Positions 7,069-15,937 of a stretch of 64,000 nt of DNA are shown here, in pieces; within the stretch, counting starts at the first letter, position 1; each line of letters opens with the position of its first letter. This stretch comes from Octadecabacter dasysiphoniae (lineage in GTDB: Bacteria; Pseudomonadota; Alphaproteobacteria; Rhodobacterales; Rhodobacteraceae), in contig NZ_JAKGAQ010000002.1 in the NCBI RefSeq assembly GCF_021532615.1, positions 403,501-467,500 on the forward strand, in the 5' to 3' direction. The translations under genes were made by a program, and so were the position numbers. Under the pieces are notes generated by a model. That model was not told where the DNA came from. It searched no databases and worked only from the letters and a program-made list of their open reading frames with translations.

Positions 7069-8963
7069 TCTGTGGCGTCCTCTTGCTCAGCGGCGGCGGC
7101 CTCGGCCGCTTCTTGTTCGATTTGTTCAAGCGCTGTGGGTTCTTCGGTGCTTTCGGGCGTGATCAGCGTAAATTCGATGCGACGGTTTGCTTCGCGCCCT
7201 TCGGCCGTTTCGTTATCCGCAATGGGGTTGGCTTCGCCGTATCCGACTGCACGGAAATTGGCGACGGGAACGCGGCGCACCCGCAACCCGTCAAGAACCG
7301 CATCAGCGCGCTGCTGGCTGAGGCGTTGATTGCCGCCCTCGGACCCTTGGCTGTCAGTATAGCCCGCAATTTCGATCCGCTTGTCCGGGCAGCGCTGCAA
7401 AATCTCGGCGATGTCATCAAGGATCGCGGCCCCTGCCCCCGCGATGTTGGCAGAGCTGGGATCAAACGTAATTTTGCGCGCTTCAGTCACGGCAATGATC
7501 CCGGCAAGGCATTCTTCTTCGGTCGGCAAGGACGCGATGGGGTCGAGTTCTTCGACATACGTGACGCTGACTTCGAATTCTTCAGTCTGGCCAAGTTTGT
7601 CGATCAACAGGCGCGTGATTTCACCGCCCGCGTCCTGCGCGCCTGTGTTGCCGCGAATAACAATGTTGTTTGGCTCAACCACAACAGAGCCATTGGACAG
7701 TTTTGACAGGGCTTCGATGGCGGCAAGTACGCGGATCGACCAGCTGTTGGGCAGACCATCGACCACCCGCGTCGCCATTGAAATGTCGGCTGATCCAAAC
7801 TTTGCGCGGGCGAAATTTTCAGCCGTTAAGTTCAGCAAATCATCGGACACCCGGCCACGCAGTTGCACCAGGCCTTCGGGGCTAAGCGTTGCGATAAATT
7901 GGGGGGGGCCTTCGTCGCCCGCCGTTGGCGCGGCGGGCAGGATCGCCTCAAGCGCGAAGACCTCGGGCAGGTTGTTTTCAAGCTGTCCGGCGATGCGATC
8001 AAAGTTGCCTTCGACAGTGCCCGGTTTGGCGACCAACGTAACGTCTGCATCCGAAATGGTCACGGTGCCGCCGCCCAGTTCTTCAAGGGCGGTCATCGAC
8101 ATTGTGACGGCATCTGCCCAGCGCGTCGTCGGCGCACCCAAGGCCACGGAACAGCCGATGCGCCCTTCGACACCAGCGGCGGTTGCGGCAGTCACGATGC
8201 GGCGTTCGGCGGCAGGTGTATCAGCGACACAGCTGTCAAAACTCGCGCCGCTGTCATCAATAATGAAACGGGTAACAAAAGGTGACACAACAGGGCGCGG
8301 GGCGCTGATGCTGATGTTTGTCAACAGCCCATCAGGAATAGAGCGGCGCAGGCTGGCCTCAAGTTCTGCCTTTTGCTCGGGCGAATCTGAAATCGCTTCG
8401 ACAGACACGCGCGCCGCACGCACCGAAATTTTTGAACGCGGCAATTGGCGCAGGGCCAACAGCGCAAATTCAACAGAAGAATCCCAGCCCTCAGGCACGT
8501 CGTAATCAGCCGTTTCCAAAAGATCGGCGAAATTACTGTCCTCGCCCGCGATTCTCTCAAGGCTCTCGGTCAGATCGCCACGATCAGACGACGTCGGGAT
8601 CAAACCGATGATCGAAATGCCGCTGTCATTGCGCAAAATCTCCATAGAGAATTCTGGCGCCTGCAGGGTGGCGCTGTTCATCACTGTCATGTTGTCGATC
8701 ACGCGGCTTGCATCGACAACGGACCCGGCGGTGGAAATCGCGCGAAAACCCATCGCTTCGGACGGGGCCTGACCTTCTAGGATCACTTGCAAACCATCGC
8801 CCAAAACGCTTGCGAAACTGTGCCCGCGTTCCTCCAATTCGAGGCGGACTGCTTCGACAGAACGTGTTTCGACTGCGGCCACGGCGATCCGTGCGGCGAA
8901 GGCACACACGATTGCCGCCAAAAGGAACATGCCAAGTCGAACAAAAAGGGCAGAAAGGCGCAT
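7065..8963 (-). CDS. OmpA-family envelope protein with BON-like repeats
   Basis: A 632-residue protein. An N-terminal membrane helix or signal anchor spans about residues 9-30. A long middle part contains repeated 60-80-residue BON-like segments. The C-terminal OmpA/MotB peptidoglycan-binding domain starts near residue 495, with ITFDPSSA, the strand EIAGYTDSQG and the helix RLSQQRADAV, ending at ANRRIEF. The tail after it is Glu/Ala rich. The reading frame begins GTG-ATG, and the ATG at 8963 is chosen. The protein likely links the inner membrane to peptidoglycan. The 108-residue coiled-coil gene overlaps its end. Confidence 0.83.
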   Translation of the reverse strand: MRLSALFVRLGMFLLAAIVCAFAARIAVAAVETRSVEAVRLELEERGHSFASVLGDGLQVILEGQAPSEAMGFRAISTAGSVVDASRVIDNMTVMNSATLQAPEFSMEILRNDSGISIIGLIPTSSDRGDLTESLERIAGEDSNFADLLETADYDVPEGWDSSVEFALLALRQLPRSKISVRAARVSVEAISDSPEQKAELEASLRRSIPDGLLTNISISAPRPVVSPFVTRFIIDDSGASFDSCVADTPAAERRIVTAATAAGVEGRIGCSVALGAPTTRWADAVTMSMTALEELGGGTVTISDADVTLVAKPGTVEGNFDRIAGQLENNLPEVFALEAILPAAPTAGDEGPPQFIATLSPEGLVQLRGRVSDDLLNLTAENFARAKFGSADISMATRVVDGLPNSWSIRVLAAIEALSKLSNGSVVVEPNNIVIRGNTGAQDAGGEITRLLIDKLGQTEEFEVSVTYVEELDPIASLPTEEECLAGIIAVTEARKITFDPSSANIAGAGAAILDDIAEILQRCPDKRIEIAGYTDSQGSEGGNQRLSQQRADAVLDGLRVRRVPVANFRAVGYGEANPIADNETAEGREANRRIEFTLITPESTEEPTALEQIEQEAAEAAAAEQEDATE

Positions 8964-9035
8964 CACGGCGTCCTCGTCTTACTGGGTTATATCCGTGCTT
9001 AGGCGGTTGTGCACCAAGGTACAATCAAGGTTCAG

Positions 9036-9995
9036 TTAAAGGAACAGCGCAACGGCGAAAAATGGCAAAGGAATGAGGCCGCAGTCGCGGTTGGAGCGAA
9101 ACAAGCGCAGCAATTTGGCGCTATCTTCGGGGTCAAAGCTGCGTTGTTGCCACGCGAGGTGCCAGCCCATCGCCCAAGGTCCGCCCACTGCAACGACCAG
9201 CGCCAGCACATTCCCCCCAATTGCAGACAGGATCACGGCGATGCCAAACAGGCAAACCGTGGCAACCATGAAATACCGCAGCCAACGCGGCGTTGTATCA
9301 CCAAACAAGCGTGCCGTGGATTTTACCCCGATCAGCGCGTCATCCTCTGCGTCTTGGTGCGCGTAGATTGTATCGTAAAATAATGTCCACGCGATTCCGG
9401 CAACATAAAGAACGATGGCGGGCCAACCCAAGCTGCCGGTGTGCGCCGTCCAAGCCAGCAACGCGCCCCAGTTGAAAGCAAGGCCAAGGAACACCTGTGG
9501 CCACCATGTGAACCGTTTGGCAAACGGGTAAATTGCAACGGGAACAAGGGCGGCAAAGCCCAAAAGCACGGCCATTGGTGGAAATGTCAGAAGGATCAGC
9601 AAGGCAAGAAGCGACTGCGTACACATCCAGATGAGCGCTGCGCGCACGCCAACCTGGCCTGACGGAATCGGGCGGTTTGCTGTGCGTTCGACTGATCCGT
9701 CAATGTCGCGGTCTGTGATGTCGTTCCATGTGCATCCCGCCCCGCGCATCAAAAACGCACCAATCGCACAGCCCAGCGCGATCCAGAGATCAAACAGCGA
9801 TGCGCGGCCTGTGTTCAGCATCGCCAACATCAACCCCCACCAACAAGGCAACAACAACAGCCAGGTTCCGATTGGGCGATCCGCACGCGACAGGCGCAAA
9901 AACGGACGTGCACGCTGGGGTGCAATTGTATCAACCCAGTTGCCTGTCACGGCATCGGCAATTTCAACCTCTGGCGTCCCGTTGGTGTCGGTCAT
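9036..9995 (-). CDS. ubiA: 4-hydroxybenzoate polyprenyltransferase
   Basis: UbiA attaches the polyprenyl tail to 4-hydroxybenzoate, an early step of ubiquinone synthesis, in the inner membrane. The 319-residue protein has about eight membrane helices and both Asp-rich prenyl-diphosphate sites: NDITDRDID, and YDTIYAHQDAEDD later. The frame is open 10 codons further, to 10025, but that start would overlap the divergent rsmE gene; MTDTNGT at 9995 is preferred. The isoprenoid donor is probably made by the polyprenyl diphosphate synthase at 41460-42458. Confidence 0.95.
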   Translation of the reverse strand: MTDTNGTPEVEIADAVTGNWVDTIAPQRARPFLRLSRADRPIGTWLLLLPCWWGLMLAMLNTGRASLFDLWIALGCAIGAFLMRGAGCTWNDITDRDIDGSVERTANRPIPSGQVGVRAALIWMCTQSLLALLILLTFPPMAVLLGFAALVPVAIYPFAKRFTWWPQVFLGLAFNWGALLAWTAHTGSLGWPAIVLYVAGIAWTLFYDTIYAHQDAEDDALIGVKSTARLFGDTTPRWLRYFMVATVCLFGIAVILSAIGGNVLALVVAVGGPWAMGWHLAWQQRSFDPEDSAKLLRLFRSNRDCGLIPLPFFAVALFL

Positions 9996-10006
9996 ATGTT
10001 CATCCC

Positions 10007-10738
10007 ATGGCCAGAAGTTCATCACGCATTCGTCTGTATATAGACCACCCTTTGGGCCCTGACAAAAGGGTCACGCTGTCACGTGAACAGGCGCATTATC
10101 TGTTTGGCGTCATGCGCCTTGGGGCTGGGGATGATGTGTCTTTGTTTAATGGCAAGGATGGCGAATGGCGCGCCGGTGTTGTGGAAAGTTCCAAGCGCGG
10201 TGGTGTGCTGGAATGTTTGGAACGCACAGCGCCTTTGCAAATGCCACCCGATGTCTGGCTGGTGTTTGCGCCTATCAAAAAGGATCGCACGTCTTTCATT
10301 GTGGAAAAGGCGACTGAGCTGGGCGCGGCGCGGATTGTTCCCGTCCAGACGGAATACACCCAATCTGCCAATCGCGTACGCACCGACAAATTGCAGGCCC
10401 ATGCGCTTGAGGCAGCCGAGCAATGCGGCGGGACGTTTGTGCCGCCCGTGGACGATGTCGCAAAATTTAACAAGCTGTTGGCGGGCTGGGATCAATCCCG
10501 CCACATCCTGTTTTGCGATGAGGCAATGGTGGGTGAAAAAGCGGCCCTCCCAACAGACACCGGCCCATGGGCGATTTTCATCGGCCCGGAAGGCGGATTT
10601 TCTGACCGCGAACGCGACGCCCTACTCGCAATGTCATGCGCCCACCCCATCAGCCTTGGCCCGCGTATTTTGCGTGCCGACACTGCTGCGGTATCGGCGC
10701 TGACGCTGTGGCAACACTCCTTGGGGGATTGGACATGA
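10007..10738 (+). CDS. rsmE: 16S rRNA m3U1498 methyltransferase
   Basis: RsmE methylates U1498 of 16S rRNA with S-adenosylmethionine. The 243-residue protein has an N-terminal PUA-like domain (IRLYIDHPLG, LSREQAHYLFGVMRL) and a C-terminal SPOUT knot domain with FIGPEGGFSDRE (about 188-199) and SLGPRILRADTA. The ATG at 10007 is 11 bases from the divergent ubiA start. The frame is open further upstream, but only inside ubiA. The next gene starts inside its stop codon. Confidence 0.95.
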   Translation: MARSSSRIRLYIDHPLGPDKRVTLSREQAHYLFGVMRLGAGDDVSLFNGKDGEWRAGVVESSKRGGVLECLERTAPLQMPPDVWLVFAPIKKDRTSFIVEKATELGAARIVPVQTEYTQSANRVRTDKLQAHALEAAEQCGGTFVPPVDDVAKFNKLLAGWDQSRHILFCDEAMVGEKAALPTDTGPWAIFIGPEGGFSDRERDALLAMSCAHPISLGPRILRADTAAVSALTLWQHSLGDWT

Positions 10739-11244
10739 TCAGACCCGAAATACGTGATGGTCTATGGCGTTGGCGCGAAGTTATTGCTGCGCTGGCGCTG
10801 GCTGCTGTCGGGTTATGGTGGGGCACAGTTTCCTTCGGAATCGTGCAATGGATCGGTTGGGGGATGGCCGCGCTGGGGGCTATGCTTGCCTTTTCAGCCG
10901 CCCAGAAAGTGCGGTTCAAATCAGATGGGGACGGGCCCGGCGTCGTGACGCTGGATGAACGCCGTGTCACATATCTTGGCCCGCTGGATGGCGGCGTGGC
11001 GGATCTGGACCTCATGGTTCAGCTGGATCTGACACCAGCGCCCGCATGGCGATTGATCAACGCAGATGGAAATTACATCGATATTCCCACAAACGCGATG
11101 GGGGTCGAAGCACTGTTTGATGTCTTCCTTGCCCTGCCCGGCATTAAGACCGAATACATGTTGTCTGTGCTACAGCGCACACGCCCTGCGCAAATGACGG
11201 TCTGGATGGCCCCTGATCATAAGCCTTACACACGTCTGCATTGA
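10735..11244 (+). CDS. Membrane protein of unknown function
   Basis: A 169-residue protein with two membrane helices near the N-terminus (about residues 15-32 and 36-54) and a C-terminal soluble domain of about 110 residues with alternating strands (VTLDERRVTYLGP, LDLTPAPAWRLI). It starts within the rsmE stop (ATGA overlap) and is probably co-transcribed with rsmE and gshA. The soluble part suggests a PH-like small beta domain, but I do not recognise a named family. Confidence 0.75.
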   Translation: MIRPEIRDGLWRWREVIAALALAAVGLWWGTVSFGIVQWIGWGMAALGAMLAFSAAQKVRFKSDGDGPGVVTLDERRVTYLGPLDGGVADLDLMVQLDLTPAPAWRLINADGNYIDIPTNAMGVEALFDVFLALPGIKTEYMLSVLQRTRPAQMTVWMAPDHKPYTRLH

Positions 11245-11303
11245 CACGAGGCGCGGCCTCGGCCACGTCTGAATTCCTGATAGCAAAACTCGGAGCGCTA
11301 CCC

Positions 11304-12674
11304 ATGTCCATTCCACAGTCCGGCGGCGGCCCGATCACACATCACGACCAGCTCGCGCAATACCTTGCGGATGGATGCAAACCCAAAGCAGATTGGCGCA
11401 TCGGGACCGAACACGAAAAATTCGGCTATTGCAAAGACACCCACAAACCCCTGCCCTTTTCTGGCGAACGTTCGATTGAGGCTGTTTTGTCCGGCCTGCG
11501 GGACCGCTACGGCTGGGCCCCCGTAACCGAAGGCGGTTTTTTGATCGGGTTGGAAAAAGACGGCGCGAATGTGTCTTTGGAACCCGGTGGGGCACTGGAA
11601 CTGTCAGGTGCACCTGTGGAATCGATCCATCAGACCTGTGACGAAGTGAACAGCCATCTGGCCGAAGTAAAATCCATTGCAGACGAAATCGGTGTCGGAT
11701 TCATCGGACTTGGGGCCGCACCAGAATGGTCACACGACGAAATGCCACTGATGCCCAAGGGCCGCTATAAGCTGATGGACGCTTATATGGATAAGGTCGG
11801 CACCAGCGGAAAAATGATGATGCGGCGGACCTGTACGGTTCAGGTCAACCTAGATTTCGGATCAGAAGCGGACATGGTCCAAAAGATGCGCGTGGCGGTT
11901 GCGTTACAACCCGTGGCGACCGCATTGTTCGCCAATTCGCCGTTCTTTGAGGGCAAACCGAATGGCCACAAATCATGGCGCAGCCGGATTTGGCGGCACT
12001 TGGATGATGCGCGCACCGGAATGTTGCCGTTCGTATTCGAAGAAGGGTTCGGGTTCGAAGCCTGGGTGCAATATGCCCTCGATGTGCCGATGTATTTTGT
12101 GTACCGAAATGGCGAATACGTGGATGCGCTTGGCCAGTCGTTCCGCGATTTCCTGAACGGCAAATTGCCCGCTCTGCCCGGCGAAACACCGACCCTTTCC
12201 GATTGGGCCGACCACCTGACAACCGCCTTTCCAGAGGCGCGCCTAAAGCAATTCATCGAAATGCGCGGGGCCGATGGTGGCCCGTGGCGCCGCCTGTGCG
12301 CCCTGCCCGCATTCTGGGTCGGCCTGACCTACGATCAAGAGGCTTTGGATGCTGCTTGGGATTTGTGCAAAGACTGGGACGAAGAAACCCGCGAAGCATG
12401 GCGTGTCGAGGCATCAATCCACGGGCTTCAGGCGCAGGTAAATGGCCAATCCATGCATGACATCGCCCGTGAAGCCGTTGCAATTGCACAAACCGGATTG
12501 CGCAACCGCGCCATGCCCGGTGCGGGCGGCATGGTACCCGATGAAACGCATTTCCTGAACGCACTGAACGAATCCATTGAAACGGGTAAGACGCCGGCAG
12601 ATGAATTGCTGGATCACTATAATGGTGACTGGAATGGTGATTTGTCCAAAATATACGGTGCGTTCAGCTACTGA
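11304..12674 (+). CDS. gshA: Glutamate-cysteine ligase, GCS2/plant type
   Basis: GshA joins glutamate and cysteine with ATP, the first and rate-limiting step of glutathione synthesis. The 456-residue protein is the type typical of alphaproteobacteria and plants (GCS2 family). Family segments seen include RIGTEHEKFGY, GANVSLEPGGALELSG (Glu-rich active-site strand), MMRRTCTVQVNLDF and SWRSRIWRHLD. The frame is open to 11241, but the ATG at 11304 has GGAG about 9 bases upstream and begins MSIPQSGGGP like other members. Confidence 0.94.
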   Translation: MSIPQSGGGPITHHDQLAQYLADGCKPKADWRIGTEHEKFGYCKDTHKPLPFSGERSIEAVLSGLRDRYGWAPVTEGGFLIGLEKDGANVSLEPGGALELSGAPVESIHQTCDEVNSHLAEVKSIADEIGVGFIGLGAAPEWSHDEMPLMPKGRYKLMDAYMDKVGTSGKMMMRRTCTVQVNLDFGSEADMVQKMRVAVALQPVATALFANSPFFEGKPNGHKSWRSRIWRHLDDARTGMLPFVFEEGFGFEAWVQYALDVPMYFVYRNGEYVDALGQSFRDFLNGKLPALPGETPTLSDWADHLTTAFPEARLKQFIEMRGADGGPWRRLCALPAFWVGLTYDQEALDAAWDLCKDWDEETREAWRVEASIHGLQAQVNGQSMHDIAREAVAIAQTGLRNRAMPGAGGMVPDETHFLNALNESIETGKTPADELLDHYNGDWNGDLSKIYGAFSY

Positions 12675-12718
12675 ATACCTGACTTACGCTAGGTAACCCA
12701 TTCATCCTAAGTTTGCGC

Positions 12719-12742
12719 GACTCCCCAAAATATTTCTGGGGC
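12719..12742 (+). repeat. Copy 1 of a putative intergenic repeat
   Basis: The sequence begins GACTCCCC, has an AATATTT core and ends in TG-GGGC, and can fold as CCCCA...TGGGG around the core. A second, minus-strand copy with the same order of elements is at 50374-50399 in the pgsA/uvrC gap. Both are in intergenic DNA. The repeat family is inferred from only two copies. Confidence 0.4.
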
Positions 12743-12767
12743 GTTGTTCAATTTTTAGGAGACACCC

Positions 12768-13463
12768 ATGTTCAATAAACCAAATCGTCGGGTGGACCGT
12801 GTTTTTATTCACTGTTCCGCATCCGATCACGCCAACCATGACAATGTCGCAACGATGGATCGCTGGCACCGAGAGCGGGGCTGGTCTGGCGTCGGATATC
12901 ATCTGTTTATTCGCAAAGACGGCACGCTTGAAGCGGGGCGCGATCTTGAACGCGCGCCCGCCGCGCAATCCGGGCACAATCGCGGGTCCATCGCGATCTG
13001 CTTGCATGGCCTCAAGCTTGAGAAATTTACCACAGCCCAGTTCGACACCCTCAAATCGCTCAGCGTGCAGATTAACAATGCCTACAGCGGCGCGGTGACG
13101 TTTCACGGACATCGCGAAGTTGCAGCAAAGGCATGTCCGGTATTTGAGTATAAGGACGTTCTTGCGTTGAATGAATTTGGCCAATTGGGCCTGACGGGGG
13201 CAAACACAAAACCCCTGATTGCGGCCACGTCGTCGACAGATTCCAACAACATGCCCGTGCTGCGGCGCGGGGATCGCGGATCGGCGGTTGCACAGCTTCA
13301 GCGGCTTTTGATGATCAAGGACGATGGTATTTTCGGTCCGAAATCAGATGCAGAAGTGCGGGATTTTCAAACAACACAGGGGCTGGTGCGCGACGGTGTG
13401 GTCGGCAAAAACACATGGGCTGCGCTGATCGCCAATGATCGTGTGGTGCACGACGGCGGCTAA
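12768..13463 (+). CDS. N-acetylmuramoyl-L-alanine amidase (T7-lysozyme type) with peptidoglycan-binding domain
   Basis: A 231-residue protein with no obvious signal peptide. The N-terminal Amidase_2 domain (about 8-140) has the zinc ligands expected for T7-lysozyme-type amidases: His in FIHCSASD, His in VTFHGHREV and Cys in AKACPVFE. The C-terminal PG_binding_1 domain (about 160-228) contains LRRGDRGSAVAQLQ and GIFGPKSDAEVRDFQ. It resembles phage endolysins. A strong AGGAGA ribosome site precedes the ATG. No other phage gene is near, and its stop overlaps the stop of plsY on the other strand by 4 bases, so it may be a domesticated endolysin. Confidence 0.88.
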   Translation: MFNKPNRRVDRVFIHCSASDHANHDNVATMDRWHRERGWSGVGYHLFIRKDGTLEAGRDLERAPAAQSGHNRGSIAICLHGLKLEKFTTAQFDTLKSLSVQINNAYSGAVTFHGHREVAAKACPVFEYKDVLALNEFGQLGLTGANTKPLIAATSSTDSNNMPVLRRGDRGSAVAQLQRLLMIKDDGIFGPKSDAEVRDFQTTQGLVRDGVVGKNTWAALIANDRVVHDGG

Positions 13464-14068
13464 CCCTTTGATCCGATCTTACTTTCGGTTCTGTCGAACA
13501 AGCGGCGAATATTGCCTGCGTGGCGCCAGAAAATAAGGGCCGTCAGGAAGATGCACAGCATGTAAATTGTTGGCGATCCAAGGATATGACACCACAAGAC
13601 TGTTGATGCTGCCGCAACCAGTGCCGCAAGCGATGAATAGCGAAACACGGCCGCTGTGACCAACCACGTGAGGCAGGCAGCGATGCCAACTGGCCATGCC
13701 AACGCATACAGCAAGCCAAGGAATGTCGCGACGCCCTTGCCGCCCCGAAACTTGAGCCAGACCGGAAAGCAATGGCCCAGCATCACGCAAAACGCAGCGA
13801 GTTGGGCGGCATCCGGTCTTGCGTATTCAAGTGCCAGCAGGACAACAACCGCGCCCTTGCCGGCGTCCAACAGCAATGTCAGCACGGCAGCCTTTTTGGA
13901 CCCTGTGCGCAACACATTCGTCGCGCCGATATTACCCGACCCGATGTCGCGCAAGTTTCCGAGGCCCATCACACGCGCCAAGATCATACCGAAGGGGATC
14001 GACCCTACAATGTAGGCGATGACAGCCCAAAACAGATAGGTATCGATTGAACTTGCGATATCAGGCAT
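13460..14068 (-). CDS. plsY: Acyl-phosphate:glycerol-3-phosphate acyltransferase
   Basis: PlsY transfers acyl groups from acyl-phosphate to glycerol-3-phosphate, the first step of phospholipid synthesis, in the inner membrane. The 202-residue protein has five or six membrane helices and the three PlsY motifs: SIPFGMILAR, GSGNIGATNV and GHCFPVWLKFRGGKGVAT. It is the last gene of the pyrB operon and starts inside the end of the pyrC-like gene. Its stop overlaps that of the convergent amidase gene. Confidence 0.96.
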   Translation of the reverse strand: MPDIASSIDTYLFWAVIAYIVGSIPFGMILARVMGLGNLRDIGSGNIGATNVLRTGSKKAAVLTLLLDAGKGAVVVLLALEYARPDAAQLAAFCVMLGHCFPVWLKFRGGKGVATFLGLLYALAWPVGIAACLTWLVTAAVFRYSSLAALVAAASTVLWCHILGSPTIYMLCIFLTALIFWRHAGNIRRLFDRTESKIGSKG

Positions 14069-15329
14069 TGGCCAACACCTTTGTCTGGTTCACGCCGCCC
14101 ACATAGGTCGCGATGACGCGGCCCTGCAAAATCGCCCCGTCAAACGGCGTGTTCTTGGATTTGGAATGAAGGCTGAAGCGGTCCAATTTGTAGCTGGCAT
14201 CAGGATCAAACAGTACAAGGTCAGCAGGGGCGCCAATCGCCAGACGTCCGCAGCTCAGGCCAAGACGTTTGGCAGGATTAAGCGACAACGCACGAAACAG
14301 CGCGGGCAAATCCATGTGATCCGCATGAACCAACCGCAGCGCCGCCGGAAGCAATGTTTCCAGTGCAACTGCCCCTGATGCGGCTTCCTCATAGGGCAAT
14401 CGTTTGGATTCTTCATCCTGCGGGGTGTGCATAGACGAGATGACATCGATCACGCCCGAGGCCACGGCCTCAACCACGGCAAGCCTGTCGTCTTCGCTGC
14501 GCAGGGGCGGCTTGAGCTTAAAGAATGTACGGTAATCGGCGACGTCCATTTCATTTAGCGTCAAATGGTGAACGCCAACGCCGGCGGTGATGTCGACCCC
14601 GTTTGCTTTGGCACGTTCCAGCGCGGGCAGCGCGCGGGCGGTCGTGATCTGGTCTACGTGATAGGCTGCACCCGTCATTTCCAGCAGGGCAATATCACGG
14701 TCGATCCCCATACGTTCGGCCATAGGGGACACTCCGGACAACCCACGCAGGGTCGCGAATTTTCCCGATGTAACAGACCCGCCAGCCGACAGCCCCGGTT
14801 CTTGCACGTGGCCAATGACCAGCGCACCGCAGGATTTGGCATAAGTCAGCGCACGGCTGAATACTTTGGTATCGGTGATCACACGGTCACAATCAGTGAA
14901 GGCAACGGCCCCCGCATCCATCAAGAAGCCGATTTCAGTCATTTCGCGCCCCGCGCGTTCTTTGGTCAGGGCGGCCATTGGCAAAACATTGACGGCGGCA
15001 TCAATCGCTGCGCGTCGTTCGACGAATTCCAAAACTTCCGGTGTATCGATGGCAGGATCTGTATCGGGGCGCGTGACGATCGTGGTGATGCCACCTGCAA
15101 CGGCAGCACGACCCGCAGATGCGAAACTTTCTTTGTGACGTTCACCGGGTTCGGACACTTTAACGCCGATGTCTACGATACCGGGCGCGAGGCATTTGCC
15201 GCCGCACTCGATGACGTCGTCGGGCGTGCAGTGTTCGACGATCACGCCATCCGCAACGAACACGTCACCGATGGTATCGGTGCCCGTTTCGGGATCAATC
15301 AAGCGGGCGTTTTTAAAATGCGTCTTCAT
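14061..15329 (-). CDS. Dihydroorotase-like protein lacking metal ligands (PyrC'-type)
   Basis: A 422-residue amidohydrolase-fold protein of the class I dihydroorotase group. In active enzymes the zinc motif after APGIVD is D-x-H-x-H; here it reads DIGVKVSEPG with no His. The catalytic Asp of the usual DHAPH motif is also missing (SSMHTPQDEESK). It should therefore be catalytically dead. In Pseudomonas a non-catalytic PyrC' is required to assemble aspartate carbamoyltransferase, and here the gene shares an operon with pyrB, so a structural role is likely. The frame is open to 15398, but the ATG at 15329 (MKTHFKNARL) matches the family. An active dihydroorotase should be elsewhere in the genome. 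Confidence 0.9.
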   Translation of the reverse strand: MKTHFKNARLIDPETGTDTIGDVFVADGVIVEHCTPDDVIECGGKCLAPGIVDIGVKVSEPGERHKESFASAGRAAVAGGITTIVTRPDTDPAIDTPEVLEFVERRAAIDAAVNVLPMAALTKERAGREMTEIGFLMDAGAVAFTDCDRVITDTKVFSRALTYAKSCGALVIGHVQEPGLSAGGSVTSGKFATLRGLSGVSPMAERMGIDRDIALLEMTGAAYHVDQITTARALPALERAKANGVDITAGVGVHHLTLNEMDVADYRTFFKLKPPLRSEDDRLAVVEAVASGVIDVISSMHTPQDEESKRLPYEEAASGAVALETLLPAALRLVHADHMDLPALFRALSLNPAKRLGLSCGRLAIGAPADLVLFDPDASYKLDRFSLHSKSKNTPFDGAILQGRVIATYVGGVNQTKVLANA

Positions 15330-15370
15330 GAAATTCCTTTTGGCCAAGCGGGCCGTGTCCGTAAACCGTT

Positions 15371-15937
15371 TTAACCGGCAATCTTGATCATCACCCAAAC
15401 CAACGCGGCCATAACCAGTAATGCGATGGTCGCCACCCGTCCCCCCATGGCCGCATCCGATGGCTGTTTCTTCGGTGGGGTATCATCAACAGGCCCACGC
15501 GCGCTTTCGTCCGGCAAAGGTTCAAATGTAACGGGTGCGTTGTCTTGTCGAAATGTCGCGACATTGCCCAGCGGCCGTTCAGGCGTCAGCGTTTGTGCGA
15601 TGCCACCAAAGGCACGGCTGAACACCAAAACAACGGGGCCTGATACCGCACCAAGCAATTCAAGATATGGCGCGAGGTCCGCCTCAGATACGCCGTGCCC
15701 TGTGCTAAGATACTCAGCAAGACCAATCCCAGCGAGGTCGGCGATATCGAACGCCTCAATATGATCACCGTCCAAATGGGTGGCACCGAGCGCGTCAAGA
15801 AGCGGCCAAGGATCATCTGCCCCGATCCTGCCATCAACGGTGAAAATCTCAATATCAGTGCTGGGAACGTCGAGGGAATAGACACGGATCAGACCGTGTT
15901 CCTGCGCGGTTACCGTGTTCGGATCAATCTGTGTCAT
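15371..15937 (-). CDS. Tail-anchored protein of unknown function in the pyrB operon
   Basis: A 188-residue protein. A soluble acidic domain (about 1-130) is followed by a Pro-rich linker and one C-terminal membrane helix (about residues 168-186), the layout of a tail-anchored protein. No family is recognised. The chosen ATG at 15937 lies 14 bases inside the end of the upstream PH-like gene, and the stop is 41 bases before the pyrC-like gene, so it is part of the pyrB-pyrC' transcription unit. Confidence 0.75.
   Translation of the reverse strand: MTQIDPNTVTAQEHGLIRVYSLDVPSTDIEIFTVDGRIGADDPWPLLDALGATHLDGDHIEAFDIADLAGIGLAEYLSTGHGVSEADLAPYLELLGAVSGPVVLVFSRAFGGIAQTLTPERPLGNVATFRQDNAPVTFEPLPDESARGPVDDTPPKKQPSDAAMGGRVATIALLVMAALVWVMIKIAG

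Noticed and set aside
12768..13463. Prophage or gene transfer agent cluster suggested by the endolysin-like gene
   Set aside because: No portal, capsid, tail, terminase or integrase gene nearby; neighbours are housekeeping genes.
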